In this document: in pieces, positions 57,101-64,000 of the stretch
Position numbering within the stretch: the stretch's first letter is position 1
Layout: every line of letters begins with the position of its first letter
Assembly: GCF_009796285.1 (NCBI RefSeq)
Contig: NZ_CP047020.1
Location: 496,001 to 560,000 of the forward strand
DNA: 64,000 bases
Origin: Streptomyces broussonetiae
GTDB lineage: Bacteria > Actinomycetota > Actinomycetes > Streptomycetales > Streptomycetaceae
Direction: 5' to 3'
Notes under the pieces: model-generated
The model's input: the letters and a program-made list of their open reading frames with translations, nothing else
Databases searched by the model: none
What the model was told of the DNA's origin: nothing
Translations under genes and position numbers: made by a program

Positions 57101-57619
57101 ACCTCGGTCGCGGCCTCCTCGACGCCCGCGCAACTGGAGTTGAGCGCCACCGCCGGTTCGCCGGACTCCTTCGGCGACCTGAGGCAGGCGCAGGACGGCT
57201 CCACCGTCTCAGTCGTCAAGGCGCAGGGCAGTGCCACGCAGCCGGTGGTCCCGGGCTTCTGGAGCAGCTACGTCCAGCAGATCGGCCCGTTCCCGGCCGC
57301 CGGCGCTCCGGCCGGTACGTCGACCATCACCACCAGCGCCCATACCCAGGCATTCGACCCGGCGCTGACCTCCAGCACCAACGACCCGTTCACGCTCGCG
57401 GTGAACGCCTCGGCCCCGAGGCTCAGCCCGGTCACCGTCAGGCCGGGCGCCACCGGCTCGCTCGAGGTGACCATCACCCCGCGCGGCGCGAAGGGCAGCA
57501 CCGTGCACGGCGTGCTGTACCTGGTGACCGCTCCGGGTGGCGTGGCCACCGCCAACAACCAGATCGGGACAACCGGTTCGGTGCTGGCGGCGATCCCCTA
57601 CAGCTACACCGTCAACTGA
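54152..57619 (+). CDS. large secreted serine peptidase, S8/S53 (subtilisin/sedolisin) clan
   Basis: This 1155-residue exported protein starts at ATG 54152, six bases after AAAGGA; another ATG at 54146 touches that site. A signal peptide (LAGVTLAAACMVLTFGTTANG) and an inhibitor-like pro-region (about 50-130) come first. The peptidase core spans about 200-530 and shows Asp213 in YIADGLD, Glu250 and Asp254 in AEAFGDAS, Asp364 in SSGDAG and Ser467 in GGTSQSAP. There is no HGTH motif, so the subtilisin His is absent while the sedolisin-type E-x3-D and SGD residues are present. The remaining 600 residues form beta-rich domains. Confidence 0.85.
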   Translation: MFSWRNPQLAGVTLAAACMVLTFGTTANGTPLTSAPNAQALSDNRAPTPVIVVLKDQIPATPADSGHLQARAKAATAAQAPLLAKVRADGGTHIKSFVVGNAFAATVSPALRAALTADPAVASVVPDETVTVTPPGATEPGAQGGAKGPKSVTPGARGDGNGKNPYAICPSDPSKPLLEPEALYSTHVEGTPGSPGAHQIATGKGVKVAYIADGLDPDDPDFIRPDGTHAVVDHQDFSGDGWDAPSGAAEAFGDASAMIAQGRQSYDLSKFVNPTHPLPAGCNIRIEGFAPDASLVALKAGGTTFPNSAILQSIDYAVSVAHVDVLNESFGSNITPDSGAHDTITLFNDEAAAAGVTVTVSSGDAGINSTIGTPSTDPHVISTGASTDNQSYLQTGYAASQFSNGTWADNRISALSSGGFTQAGRTVDLVAPGEADWALCSPKISEYTECTNYNGTGSPVQPFGGTSQSAPLTAGAAALVIQAYRDGHHGQSPTPVLVKQFLTGSAQDLGLPAQEQGAGLLNVRGAVEAARGYHSPSGAKQSDTLAVTTGQQDISGNPGSSHTANVTVVNTGHTTQTVTGATRIFAPLANSRQTVRLNSATDPQFAYATNGATWVHHEVKFTVPPGADRLAASIAWQGRPQKSGSATVTPVVRLTLLDPSGRLETNTRPQGGPVSANFGIVDVPHPVAGQWTGILYTPAGNNGFTGPVLLDTATQRAVQAGSVSPPVTRLAPGRSTTLHVHLTTPKTSGDSAESITVAGSSGHTTSVPVILRSVVPLSRWGGAFTGTITGGNARDASPAQSFSYAFDVPSGHRDIRAGVTLSDPNVLVQGALISPNGTAVDIESNALLGPSGALTGTAPGVSATGVNPAAGRWRFVLIVLNPVSGAELNEPFRGTVGLDQDRATATGLPNSTSAKLAADKPTTVRVTYTNNTAATQLVQADGRLTEKVDVPLVPQGASATVALPLHPTSTTPGFLVPPGTDSLTSVAASSTPAQLELSATAGSPDSFGDLRQAQDGSTVSVVKAQGSATQPVVPGFWSSYVQQIGPFPAAGAPAGTSTITTSAHTQAFDPALTSSTNDPFTLAVNASAPRLSPVTVRPGATGSLEVTITPRGAKGSTVHGVLYLVTAPGGVATANNQIGTTGSVLAAIPYSYTVN

Positions 57620-58250
57620 CCCTCGCCGGCCGAACCGCCGAGGCCGCCCCCGAACAGCGGCGGCGTCACCCGGCGCCGGGGCCGGGCCTGGGGCACCTGC
57701 GCAACCTGAACAGCGACGACGCTACGGACGACGGCGACGACGAGTAGCCGCGCCCGTACCGTCCAAAGCGGCCGGGCCGGATTCATTACCTATGAGTCCG
57801 GCCCGGACCACCTTGTGCGCGAGGCTCGGTCGGACCTCGACGGTGCCCTGTACCGTGTCGTCCACGTTGACGTCCTCGAGAGTGAAGCGGAGCGCCGGGT
57901 GAGGCTGTCGACCTCGTAGACGCCGCCGTGGCTGTCGAACACGCTGCGCAACCGGGTCCGGCTCACGGAGGGCGGTCACGAGGAGGCCATCACCGCCCTG
58001 CGCGGCCTCGCCGAGCAGGCCCAGGCGAGCGCACGTCCCCGCAGGTCAGGCATGGTGCGACGACCGTCGATCTCCGACAGGCCGTCAGCAGTGGGTCCCT
58101 TTCGCAGCGTACGACCGGGCAGCGGAGCAGCAGGTCAGCGGCGCGCGGGACTGACAGCAAGTCATCCCCGTAGAGTGCGGGCACCCTGCTCGGCCTGCGG
58201 CGACTCGTCGAGTGCGATCGCCGTGTCGACCGGCCTGAAGTCCAACCAGA
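57620..58250. other. 630-base stretch with decayed coding sequence
   Basis: A plus-strand tail ending RNLNSDDATDDGDDE at 57747 looks like a protein C-terminus without its gene. On the minus strand near 57745-57965, SVFDSHGGVYEVDS and then PHPALRFTLEDVNVDDTVQG and TVEVRPSLAHKVVRAGL are consistent with one frameshifted gene of unknown function. No intact gene is present. Confidence 0.4.
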
Positions 58251-58877
58251 TCACCGCTGGCGCCCCGGGCCGAGGGGCTCCTCGACCCGGGGAAGACCGG
58301 CGATGAACAGGTCCAGGGCGAATTCGAATCGCTCGTCGAAGCTGTCGGGGCCGACGTACGGGAGGACCTCGGCCAGGGCCGGGTAGCTGTCGGCCGCGAC
58401 CTGGTCCGGAAGGAGAGCCGGTGCGGTTTCCTGGGCGGCCTGCTGTTCCTGGGTGAGACCCAGGGTCAGGTAGAAGATCGTCCAGTGGGTCCACGCGGCC
58501 GTGCGCCGCGAGTGGCCGGCCGCCAGCAGGGTGGCGATCACGGTGTCGGCGTAGCGCAGCGTGCGGGGCTCGGCCGCGAAGACGCCCGCGACCATCCTGG
58601 CAGCGTCGCGGTGGGAGAGCAGTGCCGTGCGGCAGCGGCGGCTCAGTTCCTTGAGCCGGTCGGGGAACGCCTCGGGCAGCGGCTCGTCGAGACAGTGCGC
58701 GAGGAGTTCGTCGGAGGCCAGTTCGAGCAGGCGGCCCTTGCTGGAGGCGTGCCAGCGGACGGTGTTGTGCTGCACGCCGAGCCGGGCCGCGACGGCGCGC
58801 ATGGTCACGCCGTCCAGCCCGTGCTCGTCGAGGACTGCCAGTGTGGCGGCGACGATCTCGCCCCGTGTCGTACCCAT
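58251..58877 (-). CDS. TetR-family regulator (tetracycline-repressor-like)
   Basis: This 208-residue protein starts at ATG 58877. Its helix-turn-helix (GVTMRAVAARLGVQHNTVRWHASSK) lies at about residues 24-48. The C-terminal domain (HRDAARMVAGVFAAEPRTLR, WTIFYLTLGLTQEQQAAQE) is of the TetR_C type. It is divergent from the FAD-monooxygenase gene 118 bases away. Two TTGTCC-N3-GGACAA palindromes lie between them, fitting repression of the monooxygenase and itself. Confidence 0.92.
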   Translation of the reverse strand: MGTTRGEIVAATLAVLDEHGLDGVTMRAVAARLGVQHNTVRWHASSKGRLLELASDELLAHCLDEPLPEAFPDRLKELSRRCRTALLSHRDAARMVAGVFAAEPRTLRYADTVIATLLAAGHSRRTAAWTHWTIFYLTLGLTQEQQAAQETAPALLPDQVAADSYPALAEVLPYVGPDSFDERFEFALDLFIAGLPRVEEPLGPGRQR

Positions 58878-58925
58878 CCGATGCGCCTCTCCGGTCGGCT
58901 TCCGCGCCCTGTTGTCCAACCCGTG

Positions 58926-58981
58926 TTGTCCAATGGACAATTCTAGGGCATGCTCGCTCTTGTCCAACGGACAAGAGCGAG
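58926..58981. promoter_or_regulatory. two TetR-type palindromes TTGTCC-N3-GGACAA
   Basis: TTGTCCAATGGACAA lies at 58926-58940 and TTGTCCAACGGACAA at 58960-58974. The second sits in a longer palindrome with 13-base arms (58953-58981). They lie 34 bases apart between divergent starts. Confidence 0.8.
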
Positions 58982-58995
58982 AGGAAGTGATCGTT

Positions 58996-60468
58996 GTGCT
59001 CGACGTACTCATCGCCGGGGCCGGCCCGGTGGGGCTCTGGCTGGCCGCAGAGCTGCGCCTGCATGGGGTGGAGGTGACCGTCGTGGAACGCCGGGCGGCA
59101 CCGGACGGACGGTCGCGCGCGGTCGGTATGCAGGCCGGCACGCTGGACACCTTCGCCACCCGCGGACTCGCGGAGCGGTTCATCGAACGGGGCACCTCGG
59201 TGCCGACCGGCCACTTCGGGGCGGCGACCACCCGGCTGGACTTCTCCACGGTCGGAGCGGTGCACCCGTTCATGCTGGCGCTCGGTCAGTCCGTCACCGA
59301 ACAACTCCTGGAGGAGCACGCGCTGGCCGTGGGAGCCCGGGTGCTGCGCGGGGAGGAGGTCGTCTCGCTCACCCAGGGGCCGGACGCCGTCGAAGCAGTG
59401 GTCCGGGCCGGCGGCACCCACCGGACCGTGCGGGCCCGCTGGGTGGTGGGCTGCGACGGCACCCGCAGCGCGGTGCGCCAGGCGGCCGGCATCGACTTCC
59501 CCGGTCAGGACACCACCCTGACCGGGTGGCTCGCCGACGTCGAACTCGACGATCCGCCCACCTCCCCGCTCGCCGCCACCGGGCCGGCCGGCTCGTTCCT
59601 GGCGGCCCCGATCGGCGACGGTGTCCACCGGCTGGCGGGCCTGTCCATCGCCACCATGCACCGCGGCGCCGGCGAACCGCTGACTCTGGAGGAGGTACGC
59701 GAGCAGACCCGTACGCTCCTGGGACGGGACCTGGGCCTGCGCAACCCCCACTGGCTGTCGCGCTACGGCAACGCCACCCGCCAGGCCGCGCGGTACCGGG
59801 CCGGACGGGTGCTGGTGGCCGGGGACGCGGCGCACATGTTCTTCCCGGCCGGCGGGCAGGGCATGAACCTCGGAATCCAGGACGCCACCAACCTGGGCTG
59901 GAAGCTGGCCGCCACTCTCCAGGGCCGGGCGCCCGAGGGACTGCTCGACAGCTACGACACGGAGCGCCGGCCGGCCGCGCGCTCCGTCATCGACAACACC
60001 CGTGCACAGCTCGCCCTGTTCGCCGCGGCGAGCCCGGAACAGATCGCGCTGCGCGAGGTCTGGTCCACCGCGCTGGCCGAACCGCAGACCAACCGCCAGT
60101 GGGCCAGGAGGATTGCCGGCTTCGACGACCCACTCTCCGCCGACACCGCACCCGGCGCGCACCCGCTGGACGGCACGCGCCTGGCCGGCCTCGCCCTGGC
60201 CACCGCCGAGGCACCCACCGCCCACCCGCTGATGCACCGCGGCCGGCCACTGCTTCTGGACCTCGACGGGACACGGACGCCGTGTTCCGCGGACGCCCTG
60301 GAACAGCGGGCCGTCACCGTCAACACCGCAGCCTCGCATCAGATCTGGCGCGATGTCACCGCCGTCCTGATCCGACCGGACGCCCGGATCGCCTGGGCCA
60401 GCACCGACACCGACCCGCAGCGCCGGGCCACGGACTGCCTCACCGCCCTGCACACCCTGTGCCGCTGA
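58996..60468 (+). CDS. FAD-dependent aromatic monooxygenase (PheA/TetX-like)
   Basis: This 490-residue flavoprotein starts at GTG 58996 about ten bases after GAGG; a GTG at 58987 is too close to that site. The Rossmann motif is DVLIAGAGPVGLWLAAELRL, the GD motif VLVAGDAAHMFFPAGGQGMNLG, and the DG fingerprint VVGCDGTRSAVRQAAGI. A C-terminal thioredoxin-like tail follows from about residue 395. Such enzymes hydroxylate phenols, polyketides or antibiotics such as tetracyclines and rifamycins. The TetR gene alongside suggests induction by the substrate, possibly as a detoxification module. Confidence 0.93.
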   Translation: MLDVLIAGAGPVGLWLAAELRLHGVEVTVVERRAAPDGRSRAVGMQAGTLDTFATRGLAERFIERGTSVPTGHFGAATTRLDFSTVGAVHPFMLALGQSVTEQLLEEHALAVGARVLRGEEVVSLTQGPDAVEAVVRAGGTHRTVRARWVVGCDGTRSAVRQAAGIDFPGQDTTLTGWLADVELDDPPTSPLAATGPAGSFLAAPIGDGVHRLAGLSIATMHRGAGEPLTLEEVREQTRTLLGRDLGLRNPHWLSRYGNATRQAARYRAGRVLVAGDAAHMFFPAGGQGMNLGIQDATNLGWKLAATLQGRAPEGLLDSYDTERRPAARSVIDNTRAQLALFAAASPEQIALREVWSTALAEPQTNRQWARRIAGFDDPLSADTAPGAHPLDGTRLAGLALATAEAPTAHPLMHRGRPLLLDLDGTRTPCSADALEQRAVTVNTAASHQIWRDVTAVLIRPDARIAWASTDTDPQRRATDCLTALHTLCR

Positions 60469-60488
60469 GTACGCTCGGCGAGCCCACC

Positions 60489-60527
60489 CACCGGACCGCG
60501 CCGGCGCATCAGTGCGCTGGTCCGGTG
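60489..60527 (+). terminator. hairpin terminator after the monooxygenase
   Basis: CACCGGACC at 60489-60497 pairs with GGTCCGGTG at 60519-60527 around a 21-base loop, about 20 bases after the stop codon. Confidence 0.55.
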
Positions 60528-60569
60528 TTCCTGCATCCGGCCGTCCTCTGACATTGTTGGCATGACTCC

Positions 60570-60810
60570 TCGGCGACTATGACCACCAGCCGCCGCTGGC
60601 CGAGGACTCCTTGGACAGACAAATGCACGCTCTGCTGGGTCAGTTGGGGGCGACCTGCCGCGCTGCCGACGACCTTGCCAGGGCGGTTGAAGAGGCTTTC
60701 CCTCAGCACCCGGACGCTGAAGTGACCTTGAGCCTCCCGGGCCTCGGCGTCCAGCGCCCGGGTACTGTCCGAGATCGGCGATGACCGCCACGCTTCGCTG
60801 ACGCCAGGCT
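60570..60810 (+). pseudogene. IS110-family transposase scrap
   Basis: The plus strand reads LLGDYDHQPPLAEDSLDRQM, HALLGQLGATCRAADDLARA and VEEAFPQHPDAEVTLSLPGL, then in another frame VLSEIGDDRH. This is the region between the two domains of IS110 transposases, with the conserved PGLGxxxxARVLAEIGD step broken by a frameshift. From 60810 to 61160 nothing more is recognised. Confidence 0.55.
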
Positions 60811-61162
60811 CGGGGCGGGGACGAGTGCCGGCGGCTGCGGGCCGCGTATGCCCGTGCCCGCCCGGGCGCTGTCTCGGCATAGCCACCGACCCGCCCCCGG
60901 CTCTTGTCGGTCTGCGGCCCGGGCCGCAACCGACATCACCGCTCACGCGCCAACTGAAGCGCTCAGCGATCAGGAGTTCTGACCAGGTACTCGTGCAGAT
61001 CACGGACGTGGAGCACCTTCGCGGGGTGCGGCCCCGCCCCAGGGCATCTCGCCATCGGCTCGCCCCTCACGGCAGTAGGCGAAAATCGCCGAGCAGGCGA
61101 GCAACCGGCCGCGCACCCACCGGCCGGCAACACAGCAGGCCGACGCGCAGCCAGCGGCCGGG

Positions 61163-61209
61163 GTGAGCCGGGCTGGTTCCCAGGAGAGCTGGGAACCAGC
61201 CCGGCTCAC
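61163..61209 (-). terminator. perfect 20-bp hairpin terminator of the exporter operon
   Basis: The arms 61163-61182 and 61190-61209 are perfectly complementary over 20 bases with a 7-base loop. They lie 56 bases beyond the EamA stop on the minus strand. It can act in both directions. Confidence 0.75.
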
Positions 61210-61264
61210 GGCGTCGGCCTTCCCAGCCTCTGCTCAACCGGGTAGCTGACGGAATTCGCACCAG

Positions 61265-62218
61265 CTAGTCGGCAGGTGCTCCGGCCGTCGGCTCGTGTGA
61301 CGTGTCGTTCGGCGAGCCGGGCGTGGTTGGCTTGCGGGGGCGGCCCGGGGTGCGGGTGGCGCCGATGGAAGCGAGGGCTACGGCGAGCACCCCGGCCCAT
61401 TGCGGGGTGGCGAGGTGCTGGCCGAGCAGGAGCAGGCCGACAAGTGCTCCGACTGCGGGTTCGAGGCTCGTAAGGATGCCGAAGGTGCGGGGTGGCAGGC
61501 GGCGGAGGGCTTCGAGGTGGAAGGTGTACGGGAAGACGCTGGAGAGTACAGCGACGGCGGTGGCCAGGGCGAGGCTGCCAGGGGCCAGGAGCCGGGTGCC
61601 GGCCTGTGCGATGCCGCAGGGCAGGCTCAGCAGGGATCCCCACATGACGGCGAGGGCCAGTCCGCGCCCGTCGGGGACGCGTTCGGCCAGACGTTTGCCG
61701 ACGAGGATGTAGCCGCCCCAGCAGCACCCGGCGAGAGAGGCGAAGGCGAGTCCCGAGGTGTTGAGCGGGATGCCGGAGTGGCTGAGCAGCACGACACCGG
61801 CGGCGGCCAGGCAGGCCCACAGCAGGTCGGTGGCACGGCGCGAGCCGAACAGCGCGATGGCGAAGGGGCCGAGGAACTCCATGGTCGTGGCGGCACCCAG
61901 CGGGATGCGGTCGACCGCTTCGTAGTAGCTGAGGTGATGGACGGCGAGCAGGGTGCCGGCGGCGGCCGCGGTGCCGAGGGTGGCCCGGTCCCATCGCAGT
62001 CCCGGCCGCCACAGGGCGGTGAGGACGACTGCGGCGATGCACAGGCGCAAGGTCACCACTCCCGCCGGCCCCACGGTCGGGTAGAGCCGGGTGGTGAGGG
62101 CGGCCCCGCACTGCAGGCCGACCACGCCGCCCATGACCAGCCCGGGGGCGGGCACGGCGCCCAGTCCTCGGCTGATCGCTGCGACAGCGTGCTCACGGCG
62201 GGTGTGAAGCTGACTGAT
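61265..62218 (-). CDS. EamA/RhtA-type DMT-superfamily exporter
   Basis: This ten-helix DMT transporter has two EamA repeats: GLVMGGVVGLQCGAALTTRL, then GVVTLRLCIAAVVLTAL, then IPLGAATTMEFLGPFAIALF, with SVFPYTFHLEALRRLPPRTF and TSLEPAVGALVGLLLLGQHL in the second half. RhtA-like members export amino acids and similar metabolites. The start is unusual. AAGGAGG at 62225-62231 is spaced six bases from an in-frame ATC at 62218 (317 residues), while the first conventional in-frame start is GTG 62155 (296 residues). It is the last gene of a minus-strand operon with a dehydrogenase-like protein and a dioxygenase. Confidence 0.88.
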   Translation of the reverse strand: MSQLHTRREHAVAAISRGLGAVPAPGLVMGGVVGLQCGAALTTRLYPTVGPAGVVTLRLCIAAVVLTALWRPGLRWDRATLGTAAAAGTLLAVHHLSYYEAVDRIPLGAATTMEFLGPFAIALFGSRRATDLLWACLAAAGVVLLSHSGIPLNTSGLAFASLAGCCWGGYILVGKRLAERVPDGRGLALAVMWGSLLSLPCGIAQAGTRLLAPGSLALATAVAVLSSVFPYTFHLEALRRLPPRTFGILTSLEPAVGALVGLLLLGQHLATPQWAGVLAVALASIGATRTPGRPRKPTTPGSPNDTSHEPTAGAPAD

Positions 62219-62327
62219 GGGTGGCCTCCTTGAGCGTCGGTACGTCGCATGGCGCACGGGCTTTTCGATCCGGGCGATGGGTGTGGCGCCGGGCCGCGCG
62301 CCCCGTCCGGCGCGCAGCCCGGCTGTC

Positions 62328-63416
62328 TCAAGCGGTCGGCACTGCCCGCAACTTCTCGCGAAGGCCGAGCAGTTGCCGCGCCAGTGCCTCCATGTCCTGC
62401 GCTTCGTACACCCGCGGTATGTCGGCACCTTGTGCGGACAGGACGTGACGGGCCCGCTCGCCGAAGCGGACGTCGCCGGAGGGCGTGACCACGACGCCGT
62501 CACGCTCGGCCATCCGCATCTGCCAGGCCACCGCGTCCTCGGTGGTGAGGCCGTCGGGCAGGTCGAGTGCGATCAGGTCGCCGTGGATGTGGACGGGGTA
62601 GCCGCCCGGCAGCCCCAGAGGCCCGGGAAGGTCGGCGCGTACCTCGGCACCGGCGGCCAGGCGCGCGGCGAGCACGGCCGCGGTATGGCCGGTCACCGCG
62701 TTCAGCTCCTCGCGGGAGCACGCACGGTGACCGGCGAGCAGTTCCCCCACGCCCTCCAACGGCCGGTCGTCGAGCCATACCCGGGCCTCGTCCGACGGGT
62801 GGGCGGGAGCGTACAGGTGGGCGTGGTGGGCCAGGACCCGGAGTCGCTCACCGTTCTGTGGTCGCACGGCGGCGTGGAGCGAGGCGGACAGCGTGGCGGA
62901 GTTACCCACGCCGCAGAACACGGGCAGACCCTCGGCATGCAGCAGGGGGTTGACCGCGTCCGGATAGCAGGCGTTGACGAACAGTGCCGTGCTGCCGCTG
63001 TCCTGGATCGCGTGGGCCGCTTCCCGGGCGAGTACCGCGTGCAACGGCAGACCGATACCGAACCCGCCGGCGGTGAGCAGCGCGGTCCAGGCCGAGGGAG
63101 CGCGTGTACTCTCCCACGGCGATTGCATCGAGGCGCAGTTGATGACGACACGTGGCCGTATCCGCAGCAGTACCCCCGCGACGGCGCCTCGGTCCGAGAC
63201 GTCGAGGGCCTCGGCCGTGAACCGGGTGGTGGAAGCGGAGGTCGCGGCACGTGCGCTCGCGATGCAGGCGATCTCGTCCGCCGCCCGGACGGAGCGGGCG
63301 AGCACGGTCACCGTGCCGGGCTGCGGTTGGGCAGCGACAGCCAGCGAATAGCAGATGCTGCGGGCCAGTGAGCCGCCGCCCAGCACGACGATGCCCGCAG
63401 GTGCGGTAGCGGTCAC
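62328..63416 (-). CDS. NAD(P)-binding Rossmann protein of unfamiliar type
   Basis: This 362-residue protein begins APAGIVVLGGGSLARSICYS, a dinucleotide-binding Rossmann turn (GGGSLA), with basic VLARSVRAA after the second strand suggesting NADP. Then VVINCASMQSPWESTRAPSA and STALFVNACYPDAVNPLLHA recall saccharopine/opine-dehydrogenase-like proteins, but no catalytic set was recognised. The start overlaps the dioxygenase stop by four bases (ATGA). It ends about 110 bases before the exporter start. A reductive or opine-forming step on the product of the dioxygenase is inference. Confidence 0.75.
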   Translation of the reverse strand: MTATAPAGIVVLGGGSLARSICYSLAVAAQPQPGTVTVLARSVRAADEIACIASARAATSASTTRFTAEALDVSDRGAVAGVLLRIRPRVVINCASMQSPWESTRAPSAWTALLTAGGFGIGLPLHAVLAREAAHAIQDSGSTALFVNACYPDAVNPLLHAEGLPVFCGVGNSATLSASLHAAVRPQNGERLRVLAHHAHLYAPAHPSDEARVWLDDRPLEGVGELLAGHRACSREELNAVTGHTAAVLAARLAAGAEVRADLPGPLGLPGGYPVHIHGDLIALDLPDGLTTEDAVAWQMRMAERDGVVVTPSGDVRFGERARHVLSAQGADIPRVYEAQDMEALARQLLGLREKLRAVPTA

Positions 63417-64000
63417 TGCGTGACCCGATGAGCGATCTGGATGCGGCGGAGGTGGCGGCCGGCGTCGGTGAACGCGTTGCGGGCGTGCAGCATGCGCCAG
63501 TTGTCGAAGACGAGCATGTCCCGCCGCTCGTACTGGATGCCCACGTGCTCGCGCTCGAAGTGGTTCTTGGCATCTTCGAGCAGTGGTCCGATCCGGTCGT
63601 CCTCACCGCGCACCAGGTTGTTGAAGGAGTAGCGGACGATGGTGCCGTCGGGGTGGTCCTCGATGACCGGATGCTCGGGGTGCAGGTCGAGGCCCAGGTG
63701 CCGCATCGCGTCGGTGGTTTCCCAGCGCCAGATGCGCTCGCGCAGGTACGCACGGTCGGCCTCGGCCAGCGTCTCGGCCCAGGCGCGGGCGTCGGCGATC
63801 GTGGTTTCGCCCCCCGCGCCGGTGTTGGGGGTTTCGCACCACAGGGCGAGGTAGCGCGGGGGCAGCCCCTCGAAGTCATATCCTTCGGAGTGCGGATAGA
63901 GGGGTTTGGTGTTGCCCGCGTGGTAGAACTCCTCCATTCCCGGCTCCGGCCGGACGTCGCCGACCAGGACCCCGGTGTACTGGGGCACGAAATCGCCGAG
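63413..64000 (-). CDS. TauD/TfdA-type Fe(II)/2-oxoglutarate dioxygenase, C-terminal part (5' end outside window)
   Basis: About 195 residues are visible and the frame stays open to the window edge; a GTG at 63988 is not the true start. The iron-binding facial triad begins PHSEGYD, an H-x-E rather than H-x-D. The distal His is in MLHARNAF, and the 2-oxoglutarate Arg in RRIQIAHR. H-x-E occurs in the clavaminate-synthase-like branch, which hydroxylates or desaturates amino acids such as Arg and Asn. YLALWCETPNTGAGGETT is the conserved segment after the metal motif. It is translationally coupled to the Rossmann protein. Confidence 0.88.
   Translation of the reverse strand, partial: LGDFVPQYTGVLVGDVRPEPGMEEFYHAGNTKPLYPHSEGYDFEGLPPRYLALWCETPNTGAGGETTIADARAWAETLAEADRAYLRERIWRWETTDAMRHLGLDLHPEHPVIEDHPDGTIVRYSFNNLVRGEDDRIGPLLEDAKNHFEREHVGIQYERRDMLVFDNWRMLHARNAFTDAGRHLRRIQIAHRVTQ

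Noticed and set aside
55043..57133. 696-residue minus-strand ORF inside the large peptidase gene
   Set aside because: Gly/Arg/Val-rich shadow frame opposite a clearly conserved peptidase.
58162..60453. 763-residue minus-strand ORF spanning the TetR and monooxygenase genes
   Set aside because: Crosses two real genes and their operator region in a different frame and has no conserved motif.
1..64000. Search for a modular polyketide or non-ribosomal peptide gene cluster
   Set aside because: Scattered AMP-ligase, SnoaL-like, monooxygenase and methyltransferase genes are far apart and separately regulated, and no carrier protein, ketosynthase or condensation domain is present.

Overview
The window is about 70% GC, with tightly packed ATG/GTG/TTG-started genes, lipobox and Sec signal peptides, a SAM-IV riboswitch, a DasR-type site in front of a GH19 chitinase, a Streptomyces-type phospholipase D and an LCP protein. 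Together these point to Streptomyces or a very close relative. Secreted degradative enzymes, regulator/enzyme pairs, many insertion-sequence (IS) remnants and numerous broken genes suggest an accessory chromosomal region such as an arm. No rRNA, tRNA or CRISPR array was seen.

Layout, left part. 1-725 is the end of a DUF1684 gene. 777-7803 is a sulfur-type operon: promoter, SAM-IV riboswitch, short Cys-containing leader peptide, then a peptide/oligopeptide-type ABC transporter (binding protein, two permeases, fused double ATPase), a luciferase-like flavin monooxygenase and a frameshifted hydrolase. 8.2-11.1 kb holds a methylase scrap, two small secreted proteins and IS481/IS5 debris. 11.3-16.7 kb holds a serine hydrolase, a decayed rhamnogalacturonan lyase, a histidine phosphatase, a RibD-type reductase, an alpha/beta hydrolase that has lost catalytic residues, and a gene broken by a 23-bp duplication. 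17.1-18.3 kb is the chitinase. 19.2-27.6 kb is mostly minus strand: acyl-CoA synthetase, IS256/IS630 scraps, phospholipase D, beta-lactamase-family protein, DUF4097 protein and a broken MFS exporter.

Middle part. 28.1-36.8 kb is a complete carbohydrate regulon. A secreted sialidase-superfamily enzyme with ricin domains diverges from a LacI regulator, followed by an intracellular GH2 enzyme and a sugar ABC transporter without its own ATPase. Copies of a TTGCATCGATGCAA-like operator sit in both control regions. 36.9-44.1 kb is a decayed stretch: a recombinase tail, two cases where a divergent gene pair has lost both 5' halves, a nonsense- and frameshift-bearing IS256 transposase, and a frameshifted mycothiol-dependent isomerase. 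Intact genes between them are a DUF6884 protein, an ester-cyclase-like protein and a methyltransferase.

Right part. 44.2-46.9 kb holds a small unknown protein, an LCP ligase and a TatA, each preceded by a TTGCGCAA palindrome. 46.9-48.4 kb is a MarR/esterase divergent pair. 48.6-50.5 kb is two adjacent frameshifted IS5-type elements. 50.5-57.6 kb holds a reductase, an S9 peptidase and a 1155-residue secreted peptidase whose active site looks sedolisin-like. 58.2-60.5 kb is a TetR/FAD-monooxygenase divergent pair. 61.2-64.0 kb is a minus-strand operon, open at the window edge, of an Fe/2-oxoglutarate dioxygenase, an unfamiliar NAD(P)-binding protein and an EamA exporter. This operon is the best candidate for an undescribed small-molecule pathway.
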